A stretch of 64,000 nucleotides of DNA from Caballeronia sp. dw_276 (GTDB lineage: Bacteria; Pseudomonadota; Gammaproteobacteria; Burkholderiales; Burkholderiaceae), in contig NZ_JAAVUV010000015.1 of assembly GCF_018449635.1 (NCBI RefSeq), forward strand, positions 1-64,000. The letters run 5' to 3'. Shown piece by piece: positions 44,891 through 53,348 of this stretch (the stretch's first letter is position 1; each line of letters begins with the position of its first letter). The notes under the pieces were generated by a model. The model was not told the origin of the DNA and made no database searches. It was given only the letters and a program-made list of their open reading frames with translations. Made by a program: the position numbers and the translations under genes.

Positions 44891-46172
44891 CGGCGTGAGG
44901 CGCGGACGGGATGAACGCTATCGCGACGAGCGACAGCACGATGCCCACCATCACATAGAACGTCGGCGCGAGCGGCGAACCCGTGGCCTTGATCAGCCAA
45001 GTCACCACGAACTGCCCGAAGCCGCCGAACAGCATCACCGCCATGTTGTACGCAACCGATAACCCCGTCGAACGGATATGCGCCGGGAACAACTCGGCGA
45101 GCAGCGCGCCGAACGGTCCGTAGTAGCCGGAAAGCGTGATCGACAAGATGGCCTGGACGATGATCAACCGCGTCACGCTCGGCTCCGCGGAAAGCCAGAC
45201 GAACAGCGGATAAATGAGCACGAGCGTGATGGCGAGCGACCACATCGACAAACCCTTGCGGCCGATCTTGTCCGACCACGCGCCCGCAACCGGCGACAAC
45301 ACGGTCAACAGCAGATTCCCCACGATCAACGCCGTGAACGACTGACCATACGGCAGCTTCAACTGCTTGACGGCGAAGGTCGGCAAATAGCCGATCAGCA
45401 CATACACAGTCACCGTCAGCGCGATCACCGCGCCCAGTCCGCAGATCACTTCGCGGCCATGTTCGCGGAACACTTCGCCGAGCGTCGCACGCCGCGCCGT
45501 CTTTTTTGCATGGATGAACGCCTCGGTTTCGAGCATGTTCCGGCGCAGATAAAAGCCAACCGGCCCAATGATCAGCCCGAAGATGAACGGCACGCGCCAT
45601 CCCCAGGACATCAGTGCCTCGGGCGACATGTTGCGCGTGATGATCGACCCGACGACCGCGCCCAGCAGCAGCGACGCCGCCTGGCTCGCCATCTGGAAGC
45701 TGCCATAGAAACCGCGCCGCGAGAAAGGCGCCGCTTCAATCAACAACGCCGTCGCGCTGCCGAACTCGCCGCCGGCCGAGAAGCCTTGCAACAGCCGCGC
45801 GAACACGATGATCAACGGCGCGCCCAGGCCGATCGCGGCATAAGGCGGCGCAATGGCGAGCAACAAGATGCCGAACGTCATCAACGCGATCACCATGCTC
45901 AGCGCCGCCTTGCGCCCGGCGCGATCGGCATAGAGACCCAGCACGATTCCGCCGACAGGGCGCATGACAAATGCCACGCCGAAGGTCGCGGTGGTCAGGA
46001 GGATGGAGGAATAGTCGCTATCGGTGGGAAAAAACAGCTTGGAGATCACCACCGTCATGAAACTGAAGACCGTGAAGTCGTACCACTCGAGCGCGTTGCC
46101 GATTACGGCGGCGACCACCGCGCGCGTGTTCGGTGTCTTGCGGATCGTGCTTTCTGGTCTCACCGATGCCAT
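44862..46172 (-). CDS. MFS transporter, metabolite:H+ symporter (MHS) type
   Basis: The 436-residue protein has twelve predicted membrane segments and the hallmarks of the MHS branch: GNALEWYDFTVFSFM in the first helix, PVGGIVLGLYADRAGRKAA in loop 2-3, RLLQGFSAGGEFGSA in helix 4, and SDKIGRKG in loop 8-9. These transporters import organic acids, sugar acids or osmolytes with protons. The ATG at 46172 has a strong GGAGGTGA Shine-Dalgarno. Upstream frames are non-coding. It forms an overlapping operon with the cupin gene. Confidence 0.92.
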   Translation of the reverse strand: MASVRPESTIRKTPNTRAVVAAVIGNALEWYDFTVFSFMTVVISKLFFPTDSDYSSILLTTATFGVAFVMRPVGGIVLGLYADRAGRKAALSMVIALMTFGILLLAIAPPYAAIGLGAPLIIVFARLLQGFSAGGEFGSATALLIEAAPFSRRGFYGSFQMASQAASLLLGAVVGSIITRNMSPEALMSWGWRVPFIFGLIIGPVGFYLRRNMLETEAFIHAKKTARRATLGEVFREHGREVICGLGAVIALTVTVYVLIGYLPTFAVKQLKLPYGQSFTALIVGNLLLTVLSPVAGAWSDKIGRKGLSMWSLAITLVLIYPLFVWLSAEPSVTRLIIVQAILSITLSGYYGPFGALLAELFPAHIRSTGLSVAYNMAVMLFGGFGQFVVTWLIKATGSPLAPTFYVMVGIVLSLVAIAFIPSAPHADVDEARVLP

Positions 46173-46307
46173 GTCACCTCCGCCCGCGAGGGCGTTCGTA
46201 TCGCTGGTTGCGCCTGTTAGTGTCGCGAGCGACAACAATGCTCGCCCACGGCTCAGATCGAATGCCTTGCGAGTGTAAAGATCGGTGACATCGTTTTCAA
46301 GCGGCGA

Positions 46308-46342
46308 TAAAAAACGCGCCCGGCCGATATGGCGGGGCGCGT
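46308..46342 (-). terminator. Terminator of the HiPIP gene
   Basis: Leftward, ACGCGCCC pairs with GGGCGCGT across a 13-base loop and is followed by six T residues. It lies about 55 bp after the HiPIP stop. Confidence 0.78.
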
Positions 46343-46360
46343 ATTGCATTCATGGAATGC

Positions 46361-46405
46361 GGCCGGATCAGGCTCGGCCGGATCAGGCTCGGCCGGACTA
46401 GGCTC
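46361..46405. repeat. Three tandem 15-bp repeats at the HiPIP stop codon
   Basis: GGCCGGATCAGGCTC occurs twice exactly (46361-46375, 46376-46390) and a third time as GGCCGGACTAGGCTC (46391-46405). The changed CT in the third unit creates the TAG stop of the HiPIP gene on the minus strand. Confidence 0.85.
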
Positions 46406-46709
46406 GCTTGTTATAAGCGTTGCACCATCCCTTCGATGCCACTTGCTTGCCGGCAAACATCGGGCATGCCGCGTACGGCTCGGTCGCCTTGGCTTGGTAG
46501 AACGAGCAGTTGCCGCAGTCCTGACCGGCGGCGTAGCGCGGGAATTTGGCTTTATCGACGGTGGCGGCGTTTTCTTTGTAGCCAAGGCTCTTCGCCATGG
46601 GATCAGTTTCGGGGAGCTTCACCGGATCGGCGAAGGCCGTGCGCGATACCGCCAGCGCCGACGCCATGCCAATGCTCGATATCAGGAAAGTACGCCGTGA
46701 AGATTGCAT
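46398..46709 (-). CDS. High-potential iron-sulfur protein (HiPIP)
   Basis: The 103-residue precursor has a Tat-like leader (SSRRTFLISS with twin Arg, then a hydrophobic segment ending AFA-DP), as expected for a protein exported with its 4Fe-4S cluster. The four cluster cysteines are in QDCGNCSFYQ, ACPMFAGK and GWCNAY, the HiPIP spacing. HiPIPs carry electrons in the periplasm. The start at 46709 removes an upstream stretch without similarity. It is monocistronic. Confidence 0.93.
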   Translation of the reverse strand: MQSSRRTFLISSIGMASALAVSRTAFADPVKLPETDPMAKSLGYKENAATVDKAKFPRYAAGQDCGNCSFYQAKATEPYAACPMFAGKQVASKGWCNAYNKRA

Positions 46710-46838
46710 TGATGTGCTCCGTTGTTCTGTTGTATTGGGGGACGCCGTTCTTGTCGACGACGATGTCCAAGAGCATATCAACGCACGATGGTACGGAATG
46801 ACTCAAATGACGGAGATAAGAAATCGCCAAAGGCATTA

Positions 46839-47942
46839 TTAAACGCTCAACATCCTCGCGACCTTCTCCGCAATCGCCAACGAAGCCGTCAGCCCCGGCG
46901 ATTCGATACCGAACAGATTCACCAGTCCTGCCACGCCATGCGCCGCGCGTCCCTGGATCACGAAGTCGGCGGCAGGCTGGCCGGGCCCGGAGAGCTTCGG
47001 CCGGATCCCGGCATAGGCGGGTTGCAATGCGTCATCGGGGAGATCGGGCCAATAGGCGCGAATCGCCGCGTAAAAACCGGTGGCGCGCTGGGCATCGACG
47101 GAATAATCGATCTTCTGGATCCACTCCACGTCCGGCCCAAACTTGGCCTGTCCGCCCATATCGATGGTGAGATGGACGCCCAAGCCGGCTTCATTGGGCA
47201 TCGGGTAGATCAGGCGATCAAAAGGCGTGCGGCCGCTCACGCTGAAGTAATTCCCTTTCGCAAAGTAAAGCGGCGGCACGTGGCGCGGATCGAGTCCGCG
47301 AATCCGCCGCGCGATGTCATTTGCAAACAGCCCGGCGCTGTTGATCACGCAATCGGCCTGGAAACGCAAAGGCGCTTCGCCGCCCGTCTCCACGATAAAA
47401 CACCGGTCGCGCGCATCGACCTGCGTCACCGGCGTGTGGAACGCGATGTTCGCGCCATCGCGTTCGGCGTCGCCTTGAAGCGCGAGCATGAACTGATGGC
47501 TATCGATAATCCCCGTCTGCGGCGAAAGCATCGCTTCCACGCATTGAAGATGCGGCTCGAGCGCCGTCGCATCGGCGCCACTTATGCGAACCAGATCCGT
47601 GACACCGTTTTCGAGCGCTTTTTGCTGGATCGCGGCGAGTTGCGGCAACTGGTTGCGCGCGGTCGCGACCAGCAACTTGCCGCAGCGGTTGTACGGCACG
47701 CCGTGCGCATCGCAGTACTCGTAGAGCATTGCGCGGCCGCGCACGCACAACTCGGCCTTCAGTGAACCCCGCGGGTAATACAGCCCCGCGTGGATCACTT
47801 CGCTATTGCGCGAACTCGTGCCAATCCCGACCGCTTCGCCCGCTTCGAGCACGATCACTTCACGTCCGCGCGCGGCCATAGCCCTTGCAACCGCAAGGCC
47901 GACCACACCCGCACCAATCACCACACATTCGATCCTGTCCAT
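46839..47942 (-). CDS. FAD-dependent oxidoreductase, L-2-hydroxyglutarate dehydrogenase (LhgO)-like
   Basis: The 367-residue DAO-family flavoprotein begins with the FAD-binding IECVVIGAGVVGLAVARAMA and then SSRNSEVIHAGLYYPRGSLK, a signature of the LhgO/L2HGDH group. Further support comes from CVINSAGLFANDIARRI and the C-terminal LFGIESPGLTASLAIAEKVA. Such enzymes oxidise L-2-hydroxyglutarate, or related 2-hydroxy acids, to the oxo acid and pass electrons to the respiratory chain. The substrate is inferred from family only. Transcribed alone. Confidence 0.87.
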   Translation of the reverse strand: MDRIECVVIGAGVVGLAVARAMAARGREVIVLEAGEAVGIGTSSRNSEVIHAGLYYPRGSLKAELCVRGRAMLYEYCDAHGVPYNRCGKLLVATARNQLPQLAAIQQKALENGVTDLVRISGADATALEPHLQCVEAMLSPQTGIIDSHQFMLALQGDAERDGANIAFHTPVTQVDARDRCFIVETGGEAPLRFQADCVINSAGLFANDIARRIRGLDPRHVPPLYFAKGNYFSVSGRTPFDRLIYPMPNEAGLGVHLTIDMGGQAKFGPDVEWIQKIDYSVDAQRATGFYAAIRAYWPDLPDDALQPAYAGIRPKLSGPGQPAADFVIQGRAAHGVAGLVNLFGIESPGLTASLAIAEKVARMLSV

Positions 47943-48138
47943 CTCTTCATTCTAGGCGAGCCCGGCAATGATGCGTTTGTTGCGCGAAACACAATTACCG
48001 ATAGGAAACAGCACGAAACTCGTACTACTTTCCGAAATAATCGGGGTCGAAATGGGAAATATGGCCGTTTTGCCAGGAAAAAGTCAGTTTGAGGCCATTT
48101 TTTGGGCACTTTTCGCAGATTTCGATAAATCCATCCGT

Positions 48139-49116
48139 TCAAAATCCAATCGCTTTCTTGCGGCTGCCATTAGCCAGCTCGATGTCTTTCGCCTGAACTT
48201 CATGCCGGTTATCGATCCGGGCATTGCCAAAAGCGTTCAGCATCGCGCGCCGCATTTCTCGCGGCGAAGCTTTGGTCAAGGCATCGAGCGGCGCGTCGCC
48301 GAGCGTTTCCGGAAAACGCGCGCCCCAGGCGTGCGCGCTGCGAATCTCGTGATAAATCGCCTGGGCAATCCGGCGCGCGCCGTCTCGATCGGGCGGCGCG
48401 ATCTCGTACACGTTCATGCGGTTGAGCAGCGGTTCGGGGATCGTATTGGCCTGATTCGCCGTCGCAATCCACACGACGTTGCCGGCGTTGATCGGAATCT
48501 CGGCGAATTCATCGATAAAACTCTTCGCCGTATCGTGTTCCAGCAGCGCATACAGCGCGCCGAGCGGATCGTATTGGGCGTCGCCGGTGGCTTTATCGAT
48601 TTCGTCGACCGTCATGACCGGATTCGCGTAACTGCCGTTGACCAGGGCGTCGAACACCTTGCCGGGCTTGGCGTTGCGCCATTGCGACGACGCGCCCGAC
48701 AGAATCCAGCCGGCGGTGAGCGAACTCATCGCGAGGTAATGGCACGACGTGCCGAGCAAGCGCGCGAGTTGCTTCGCAAAATGCGTCTTGCCAATGCCGG
48801 GGTCTCCGAGCAAGAGCATCGGCATCAATTCGAGCCTGTCCTCGGTTTCGAGGCACAGCGCGATCTGCTTGCGGATATCGTTGAGCGGTTCAGCAAAATT
48901 CGGCAGATCGGCCACCAGATCGTCGATTGACGGCATCCGGTTCGGCTTCACGCAAAAGCGCAGATTGCCGGCTTTGAGCATCTTTTCGTAGGTTGAGCGC
49001 AGCGCCTCGCTGCCGCCTTCGCTCAGGTCGTTCAATGCGGTTTCGACTTCGTCCAGGTCGTAGACCTTGCTGAACGATGCCACGGCGAGTTCTTGTCTGA
49101 CTACGGCGGTGCTCAT
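48139..49116 (-). CDS. AAA-family ATPase (Lon/MoxR-like AAA module)
   Basis: The 325-residue protein has one AAA+ domain: Walker A GDPGIGKTHFAKQLA near residue 125, Walker B VMTVDEIDK near 175, sensor 1 WIATANQAN and an arginine-rich sensor 2 area (SPREMRRAM). The core resembles the ATPase module of Lon, but there is no protease domain, and the first ~100 residues are a unique helical region. It may remodel protein complexes. The partner is unknown and the neighbours give no clue. Start at ATG 49116 with GGGGA ahead. Confidence 0.82.
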   Translation of the reverse strand: MSTAVVRQELAVASFSKVYDLDEVETALNDLSEGGSEALRSTYEKMLKAGNLRFCVKPNRMPSIDDLVADLPNFAEPLNDIRKQIALCLETEDRLELMPMLLLGDPGIGKTHFAKQLARLLGTSCHYLAMSSLTAGWILSGASSQWRNAKPGKVFDALVNGSYANPVMTVDEIDKATGDAQYDPLGALYALLEHDTAKSFIDEFAEIPINAGNVVWIATANQANTIPEPLLNRMNVYEIAPPDRDGARRIAQAIYHEIRSAHAWGARFPETLGDAPLDALTKASPREMRRAMLNAFGNARIDNRHEVQAKDIELANGSRKKAIGF

Positions 49117-49470
49117 TGCTTTTCCCCGTTTTGATGGTCGGCAAATCCAGTTTATCGGCCATAAAGATGCACGCAAGCGAGCACTCGCGGGGGTTTGCTG
49201 CCAATCGTGAATATTGCGACACGGCCCAAGCAGACGAGCCGATCCGCTTGTATGATCGTTGGGCTGAGCGGGTGTGAAATGTGCGGCTACGAAGGCCGCC
49301 GGCGGCCGCTGGAAGGCGGCGCGGCGTTTCAGTTTGTAATTGGCGTCAATGGCCGCACGTAGCTTTGCGGGCTGAACGCTCAGGCAGGATGCATGTCAGA
49401 AAACAGCTACCCGGATCGAACGAACGGGCGAGACGCCCGGACCCAGAAAGGGATCAGGAGAAAAGCTCAT
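49117..49470. other. Intergenic region between AAA ATPase and secreted protein genes
   Basis: About 350 bp holding the divergent promoters. It contains the perfect GC palindrome GGCCGCCGGCGGCC near 49295-49310. Frames that cross it are short or antisense to better genes. I see no RNA gene or repeat. Confidence 0.45.
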
Positions 49471-49974
49471 ATGTTGAAACACCAAACGGCCGCGTTGTTT
49501 TTTTGCGCCGCAGTTGCAGCACCATTCAGCGCTTTTGCGCAAAGCGCGCCGCCGCAATCGGTGAAGTGGGAATTGCAGGTTTTGCAAGACGGTCAGCAGA
49601 TCGACAGCTTCACGGGCACGACCGCCGTCGGGCAGGCCCGCACCGACACCCATCATCACGTCGTCAAGAACAACGTAGGTTGCGCGGACAAACCCGCTGG
49701 CGATATCGACCTGCAGCGCACCTTGACGCTCTCGCCCGTCCACGCCAACGCCGACGACATCACGCTTCAGATCGACGCCCAGGAAACCTTGCAAGATGGC
49801 TCGGCGCCGGTCACCGCCGCCGGTTGCAAGCTGCCGCCGCAGCCGCGCCAGGTCAACGCCGCGCATCCTGGACTGGTGCTGAAGCCGGGCGAATGGTCGA
49901 CGTGGCAAATCGTCGATAAAAACCCGACGCTCACCTACAAAGTCCGCGCAACGCTCGCAACGGCTGCGCAGTAA
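49471..49974 (+). CDS. Secreted hypothetical protein, 167 residues
   Basis: The precursor has a clear signal peptide (MLKHQTAALFFCAAVAAPFS, cleaved near AFAQ-SA). The mature domain reads like a beta-rich periplasmic protein (VKWELQVLQDGQQIDSF, LTLSPVHANADDITLQI, WSTWQIVDKNPTLTYKVRA) with two Cys (GCADK, AGCKLP) that may pair. No family is recognised. The ATG at 49471 is chosen because the signal peptide starts there, with CAGGAG ten bases upstream. It lies 18 bp before the EEP-family gene, so the two probably form an operon. Confidence 0.75.
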   Translation: MLKHQTAALFFCAAVAAPFSAFAQSAPPQSVKWELQVLQDGQQIDSFTGTTAVGQARTDTHHHVVKNNVGCADKPAGDIDLQRTLTLSPVHANADDITLQIDAQETLQDGSAPVTAAGCKLPPQPRQVNAAHPGLVLKPGEWSTWQIVDKNPTLTYKVRATLATAAQ

Positions 49975-49992
49975 GGGCAACACACCGATCGC

Positions 49993-50799
49993 ATGCGAAA
50001 TCCAGAACATCTCAACTCCGGCATTCCCTCCGCTCGCGAAGTGCCCGACTTCGTGGCCGTGAGCTGGAATTTGCACAAAGGCCGCTCGCCGCTCGGGCTT
50101 CAGGCATGGAGCGCGATGCAGCGCTGGGTGCAATCCACCCGCGCCGATGCCTATTTCCTTCAGGAAGCCATGGCGCGCCGGATGCCGCAACCCGTGCTAG
50201 CGGCGAGTTTCGGCAATCCGCTCGATGCCCCCACCGACGACATCTGGCATTGCCAGGCCACCGAAATCGCGACGTCGCTCGATTTGCAGATCGCGCTTGG
50301 GCAGAACGTTTTCAAGCCATCGTGGCGACACGGCAACGCGATACTTTCGCCACATCCGCTGGATCTCGGCGGCCGATGGGATATCTCGGCGCATCGCTTC
50401 GAGCGGCGTGGTTTGCTGGTTGCGCGCGCCACGTTTGCGGGGCGATCGGTTACGTTGTTGTGCGCGCATCTCGCGCTGACGCGCGCGGCGCGTTTGCGGC
50501 AGATGAACTGGATCGCCTTGTGGATACAGAAAGAAGCGCCTGAAGGGCCGTTGGTGCTGGCCGGCGATTTCAACGATTGGCGCAACGATTCCGTGCCGCT
50601 TTTTGCCGAACTCGGCATGAACGAAGTGGCGACCATGCTTGGGGAATCGGGGCGGACCTATCCGGCGTTTTCACCGGCGCTCGCGCTCGACAAGATGTTC
50701 GTGCGCGGCATGAAACCGGTCGAATGGATCACGCCGACGCAAGATACCGCGTGGCTCTCCGATCATCTGCCGTATATGGCGAAGCTGCGGGTGGAGTGA
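49993..50799 (+). CDS. Endonuclease/exonuclease/phosphatase (EEP)-family protein
   Basis: The 268-residue protein has the ordered EEP motifs: SWNLHKG (Asn), YFLQEA (metal-binding Glu), HGNAILS, LCAHLAL, LAGDFNDW (Asp/Asn) and the final SDHLPY (catalytic His). Members hydrolyse phosphodiesters in DNA or RNA, or phospholipids such as cardiolipin. The start WNLHKG and lack of a nuclease-type C-terminus suit the YbhP/ClsB-linked group, but this is inference. No signal peptide is seen. Confidence 0.87.
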   Translation: MRNPEHLNSGIPSAREVPDFVAVSWNLHKGRSPLGLQAWSAMQRWVQSTRADAYFLQEAMARRMPQPVLAASFGNPLDAPTDDIWHCQATEIATSLDLQIALGQNVFKPSWRHGNAILSPHPLDLGGRWDISAHRFERRGLLVARATFAGRSVTLLCAHLALTRAARLRQMNWIALWIQKEAPEGPLVLAGDFNDWRNDSVPLFAELGMNEVATMLGESGRTYPAFSPALALDKMFVRGMKPVEWITPTQDTAWLSDHLPYMAKLRVE

Positions 50800-50806
50800 A
50801 GCTTTT

Positions 50807-51214
50807 TTAAGCCTGCGAAAATTTATCGATGATCACGGTTTCTATCGCCGTGAACGACACGGGTTTGACCAGATGATGGTCGAAGCCGGCGTCATGTGCC
50901 TTTTGACGGTCGCTGTCAGCGCCGTAACCCGTCAGCGCAATCAGCAACGCTGACTTTGTGACGGCGCGCGTGCGCAGGTCACGCGCTACCTCGAAACCGT
51001 TCATGCCGGGCAAGCCGATATCCAGGATCACGACCTCGGGCGCGAATTCATCGACCATCGCGAGGGCGCTCGGGCCGTCGTGCATCACGCGTACGTCGTG
51101 GCCCAGCGTTTCGAGCAGCATGGACATGGCTTCGGCTGCATCGACGCTGTCGTCGACGAGCAACACCCGGCGGGGAAGTCCAGAGTCGCCCAGTGCCCCG
51201 TCGGTGGTGTTCAT
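50807..51214 (-). CDS. Single-domain response regulator (CheY-like receiver)
   Basis: The 135-residue protein has an N-terminal tail of 15 residues and one receiver domain: VLLVDDSVDAAEAM, phosphoacceptor Asp in VVILDIGLPGMNG, Thr in LIALTGYG and Lys in HLVKPVS. No output domain and no adjacent histidine kinase are present. The layout matches receivers that are often fused to hybrid kinases. It is convergent with the EEP gene (7 bp between stops). An AAAGG Shine-Dalgarno lies ahead of ATG 51214. Confidence 0.9.
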   Translation of the reverse strand: MNTTDGALGDSGLPRRVLLVDDSVDAAEAMSMLLETLGHDVRVMHDGPSALAMVDEFAPEVVILDIGLPGMNGFEVARDLRTRAVTKSALLIALTGYGADSDRQKAHDAGFDHHLVKPVSFTAIETVIIDKFSQA

Positions 51215-51309
51215 GATGCCTTTCCCCTCATTTTAAGATTCTCGAATGTTCTAGCACGCTGAAAGAATCGAACGTGCGGATAATTTCGAGATGATACCGG
51301 GAAAGTGGC

Positions 51310-52251
51310 TCAGCGCCCGTTTGGACCGGAGTACGGTCGCCATCCAAAGCTTGCCTGAACGCGTTCTCCGGGTCGCAGAACCCCACCGCCCCTATCTTCC
51401 TGCGGCACGTCCAGATTCAGGAAATCCACCGTATTCGATACCGGTTCCACGCACAGCAAATCCGGATGCGCGGCGGGCGCGTACAGGACCATGTGATTGA
51501 AAGGCGCCTCGGCCGTCAGGGTCACGCTACGGTTTTCATCGGGCCATTCGATTGTTGCCGATCTCGACCAGCCGGCGAAATTGTTGTCGAGATCGAAGGC
51601 ATTGGCCGACATCCCCTCCTTCGATGCCAGCATTCCCACGCTTTCGTGCGCGTCAAGCCTCGTGGGCAGGAGGTCAGGCGTCGCGTGCCACATTGCGCGG
51701 ACGTGGGTGTGGATGCGCGTTGACGGCGTGCGCGGATAGTACGGGTGATGGCCCATGCCGAAGGGCATGGGTTTATCGGAGAGATTGTGGATTGCGAGCG
51801 TGACCTGCAAATCGCCGGCTCCGGTAAGTTCGATGCGCTGCGTCGCTTCATACCTATACGGCCAGTGATGCGCCGTTTCACCGCTCGGCTCATGCGTCAG
51901 ACTCAGCTCGACAGCGTTTGCAGAAGCCGTAAGCACTTTCCAGGGCCGACGCCACGCATGGCCGTGCAGCGCGTGATCGAACGCGTTGCCATCCTGCGAT
52001 AAATCCACCGCTTCGCCATTGAAGACAAAACGCGCGTCGCGCAGACGGTTGCAATAGGGAAGCAGCGGAAAGCTCGCCATGCCAAGCGGATTGCGCGCAG
52101 CGAGCGCTTCCGGCGACGCGGACCTTAGCCAGTGCAGCGGCTCGCCTTGATCGGTCAGGTCAAAAAACGCCGCAATCGCCCCGCCGATATGCGGCGCAAT
52201 CACCGCTCGCCGATTTCCCGCGCGGAGTTCAATCAGCGCAGGATCGTCCAC
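51310..52251 (-). CDS. Aldose 1-epimerase (galactose mutarotase family)
   Basis: The ~313-residue protein interconverts alpha and beta forms of aldoses. Family features are APHIGGAIAAFFDLT near the start, the substrate Arg in LLPYCNRLRDARF, the catalytic His pair in HGHAWRRPW and GMGHHPYY, and the catalytic Glu in LLCVEPVSN near the end. There is no ATG at a suitable place. GTG 52251, 14 bases after the upstream stop, or TTG 52269, overlapping that stop as TTGA, are the candidates; GTG is given. It is the second gene of a unit with the PhyH dioxygenase, next to a sugar ABC transporter. Confidence 0.88.
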   Translation of the reverse strand: MDDPALIELRAGNRRAVIAPHIGGAIAAFFDLTDQGEPLHWLRSASPEALAARNPLGMASFPLLPYCNRLRDARFVFNGEAVDLSQDGNAFDHALHGHAWRRPWKVLTASANAVELSLTHEPSGETAHHWPYRYEATQRIELTGAGDLQVTLAIHNLSDKPMPFGMGHHPYYPRTPSTRIHTHVRAMWHATPDLLPTRLDAHESVGMLASKEGMSANAFDLDNNFAGWSRSATIEWPDENRSVTLTAEAPFNHMVLYAPAAHPDLLCVEPVSNTVDFLNLDVPQEDRGGGVLRPGERVQASFGWRPYSGPNGR

Positions 52252-52265
52252 GCTACGGGCGGCGC

Positions 52266-53066
52266 TCAATATGCGAACCGCTGATAGCTTTCGTCGAAGC
52301 TGCGCGGCGTCCGGTCGACTTGCGGGTTGTATCGGAGCAATCGTTTTGCGCGCGGCGGCAGCGCGTCGAACGTCGAACGCGGCACTTGAACCTGAACCTC
52401 CGGGCGGAAATACCACGATCGGCTATAGCCGATAACGACCATGGGGCGTGGGGTATCGGTGAAATTCGGCGTCCCGCGATGCAAACCGCGCACGTCGCGG
52501 ATCATCACATCGCCGAGTTTCATGGGCACGCGCTCGGATGGAAATTTGCCATCGGCGAGACCGGCGAGCGCATCTTCCCGCGATATCCGGTGCGTCCCGC
52601 GTGTGGTTTCCAGCGAACCGTTCTGGTCATCGACATCGACGAGCGGGAAATTTATCGCCAACTGAAAAGACGGCGTCTCGGGGAAGTTATCGAACAGCGG
52701 CGGCGTGTCGCGATGCCAGTCCTGAAAGTCGGAGCCGCGCACGGGGGTATCGGTGGCGAGCTGGCACATCACCGGGTCCGGCCCGGCAATACGTTCGACA
52801 ATGCCGAGCACGTCGTCATCGCAAAAAATAGCGGGATCGGCGAATTCGCCTTCGAACGGCAATGTCACGTAATACCGGCCCGGTCCCCGATTGCCGCTGC
52901 CGCCTTTTTCGCGCGCCTCGTCGACATGCGGCGTGAAAAGCGGCTCGAATGCCGCGCGCCATGCTTCAAGCGTGGCGCGTGAAAAGTGATCGGGTAACAG
53001 CACGAAACCGTCGCGCTCGAAATCTTCCGCAAGCGCGTTGCGCGCGCGCTCGTCGTAACGGGGCAT
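52266..53066 (-). CDS. Phytanoyl-CoA dioxygenase (PhyH) family oxygenase
   Basis: The 266-residue protein is a cupin-fold Fe(II)/2-oxoglutarate dioxygenase. The facial triad is visible as H-x-D in DWHRDTPP and the distal His in GLHRGTPN; an Arg for 2-oxoglutarate follows in TPRPMVVIGYSR. PhyH proteins hydroxylate many small molecules. Here the divergent LacI gene, the adjacent epimerase and the ABC transporter suggest a sugar-related or polyol substrate. Two ATG codons are adjacent; 53066 has AGGAG at a normal distance and is used. Confidence 0.88.
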   Translation of the reverse strand: MPRYDERARNALAEDFERDGFVLLPDHFSRATLEAWRAAFEPLFTPHVDEAREKGGSGNRGPGRYYVTLPFEGEFADPAIFCDDDVLGIVERIAGPDPVMCQLATDTPVRGSDFQDWHRDTPPLFDNFPETPSFQLAINFPLVDVDDQNGSLETTRGTHRISREDALAGLADGKFPSERVPMKLGDVMIRDVRGLHRGTPNFTDTPRPMVVIGYSRSWYFRPEVQVQVPRSTFDALPPRAKRLLRYNPQVDRTPRSFDESYQRFAY

Positions 53067-53175
53067 CATCGTCTCCTTTAATTGCGCCACGTCGTACGGC
53101 GTGGTCAGCGCGCACGGCTCGCCTTTCGGCCACCGTCGCACGCCCCGAGAATCGCATGATCGGCGTGCCGCAGTC

Positions 53176-53194
53176 AATATTATTAGTAATAACA
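53176..53194. promoter_or_regulatory. Candidate LacI-family operator between phyH-like gene and lacI
   Basis: TTATTA-G-TAATAA (53180-53192) is a perfect AT palindrome in otherwise GC-rich DNA, placed in the divergent intergenic region. The overlapping 10-mer AATATTATTA at 53176-53185 recurs inverted at 54419-54428, ahead of the transporter genes. Confidence 0.5.
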
Positions 53195-53348
53195 CTTAGA
53201 CCGGCGTTATTTCGCCTGAAAACCAAGCGGATCAATGGTTTCGGAGCGTTGCTCGCGGGAAATATTAATGCTACCGTCTGCGACATCCAAAGACCGGCTT
53301 TATCGAGTCTTATTGCATCGAACACGCCGCTTGTTCGCGGCCCGAAAA

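Noticed and set aside
49281..49919. 212-codon frame overlapping the secreted protein gene at 49471
   Set aside because: The alternative frame has a signal peptide and a ribosome site; this one is Arg-rich and starts in non-coding DNA.
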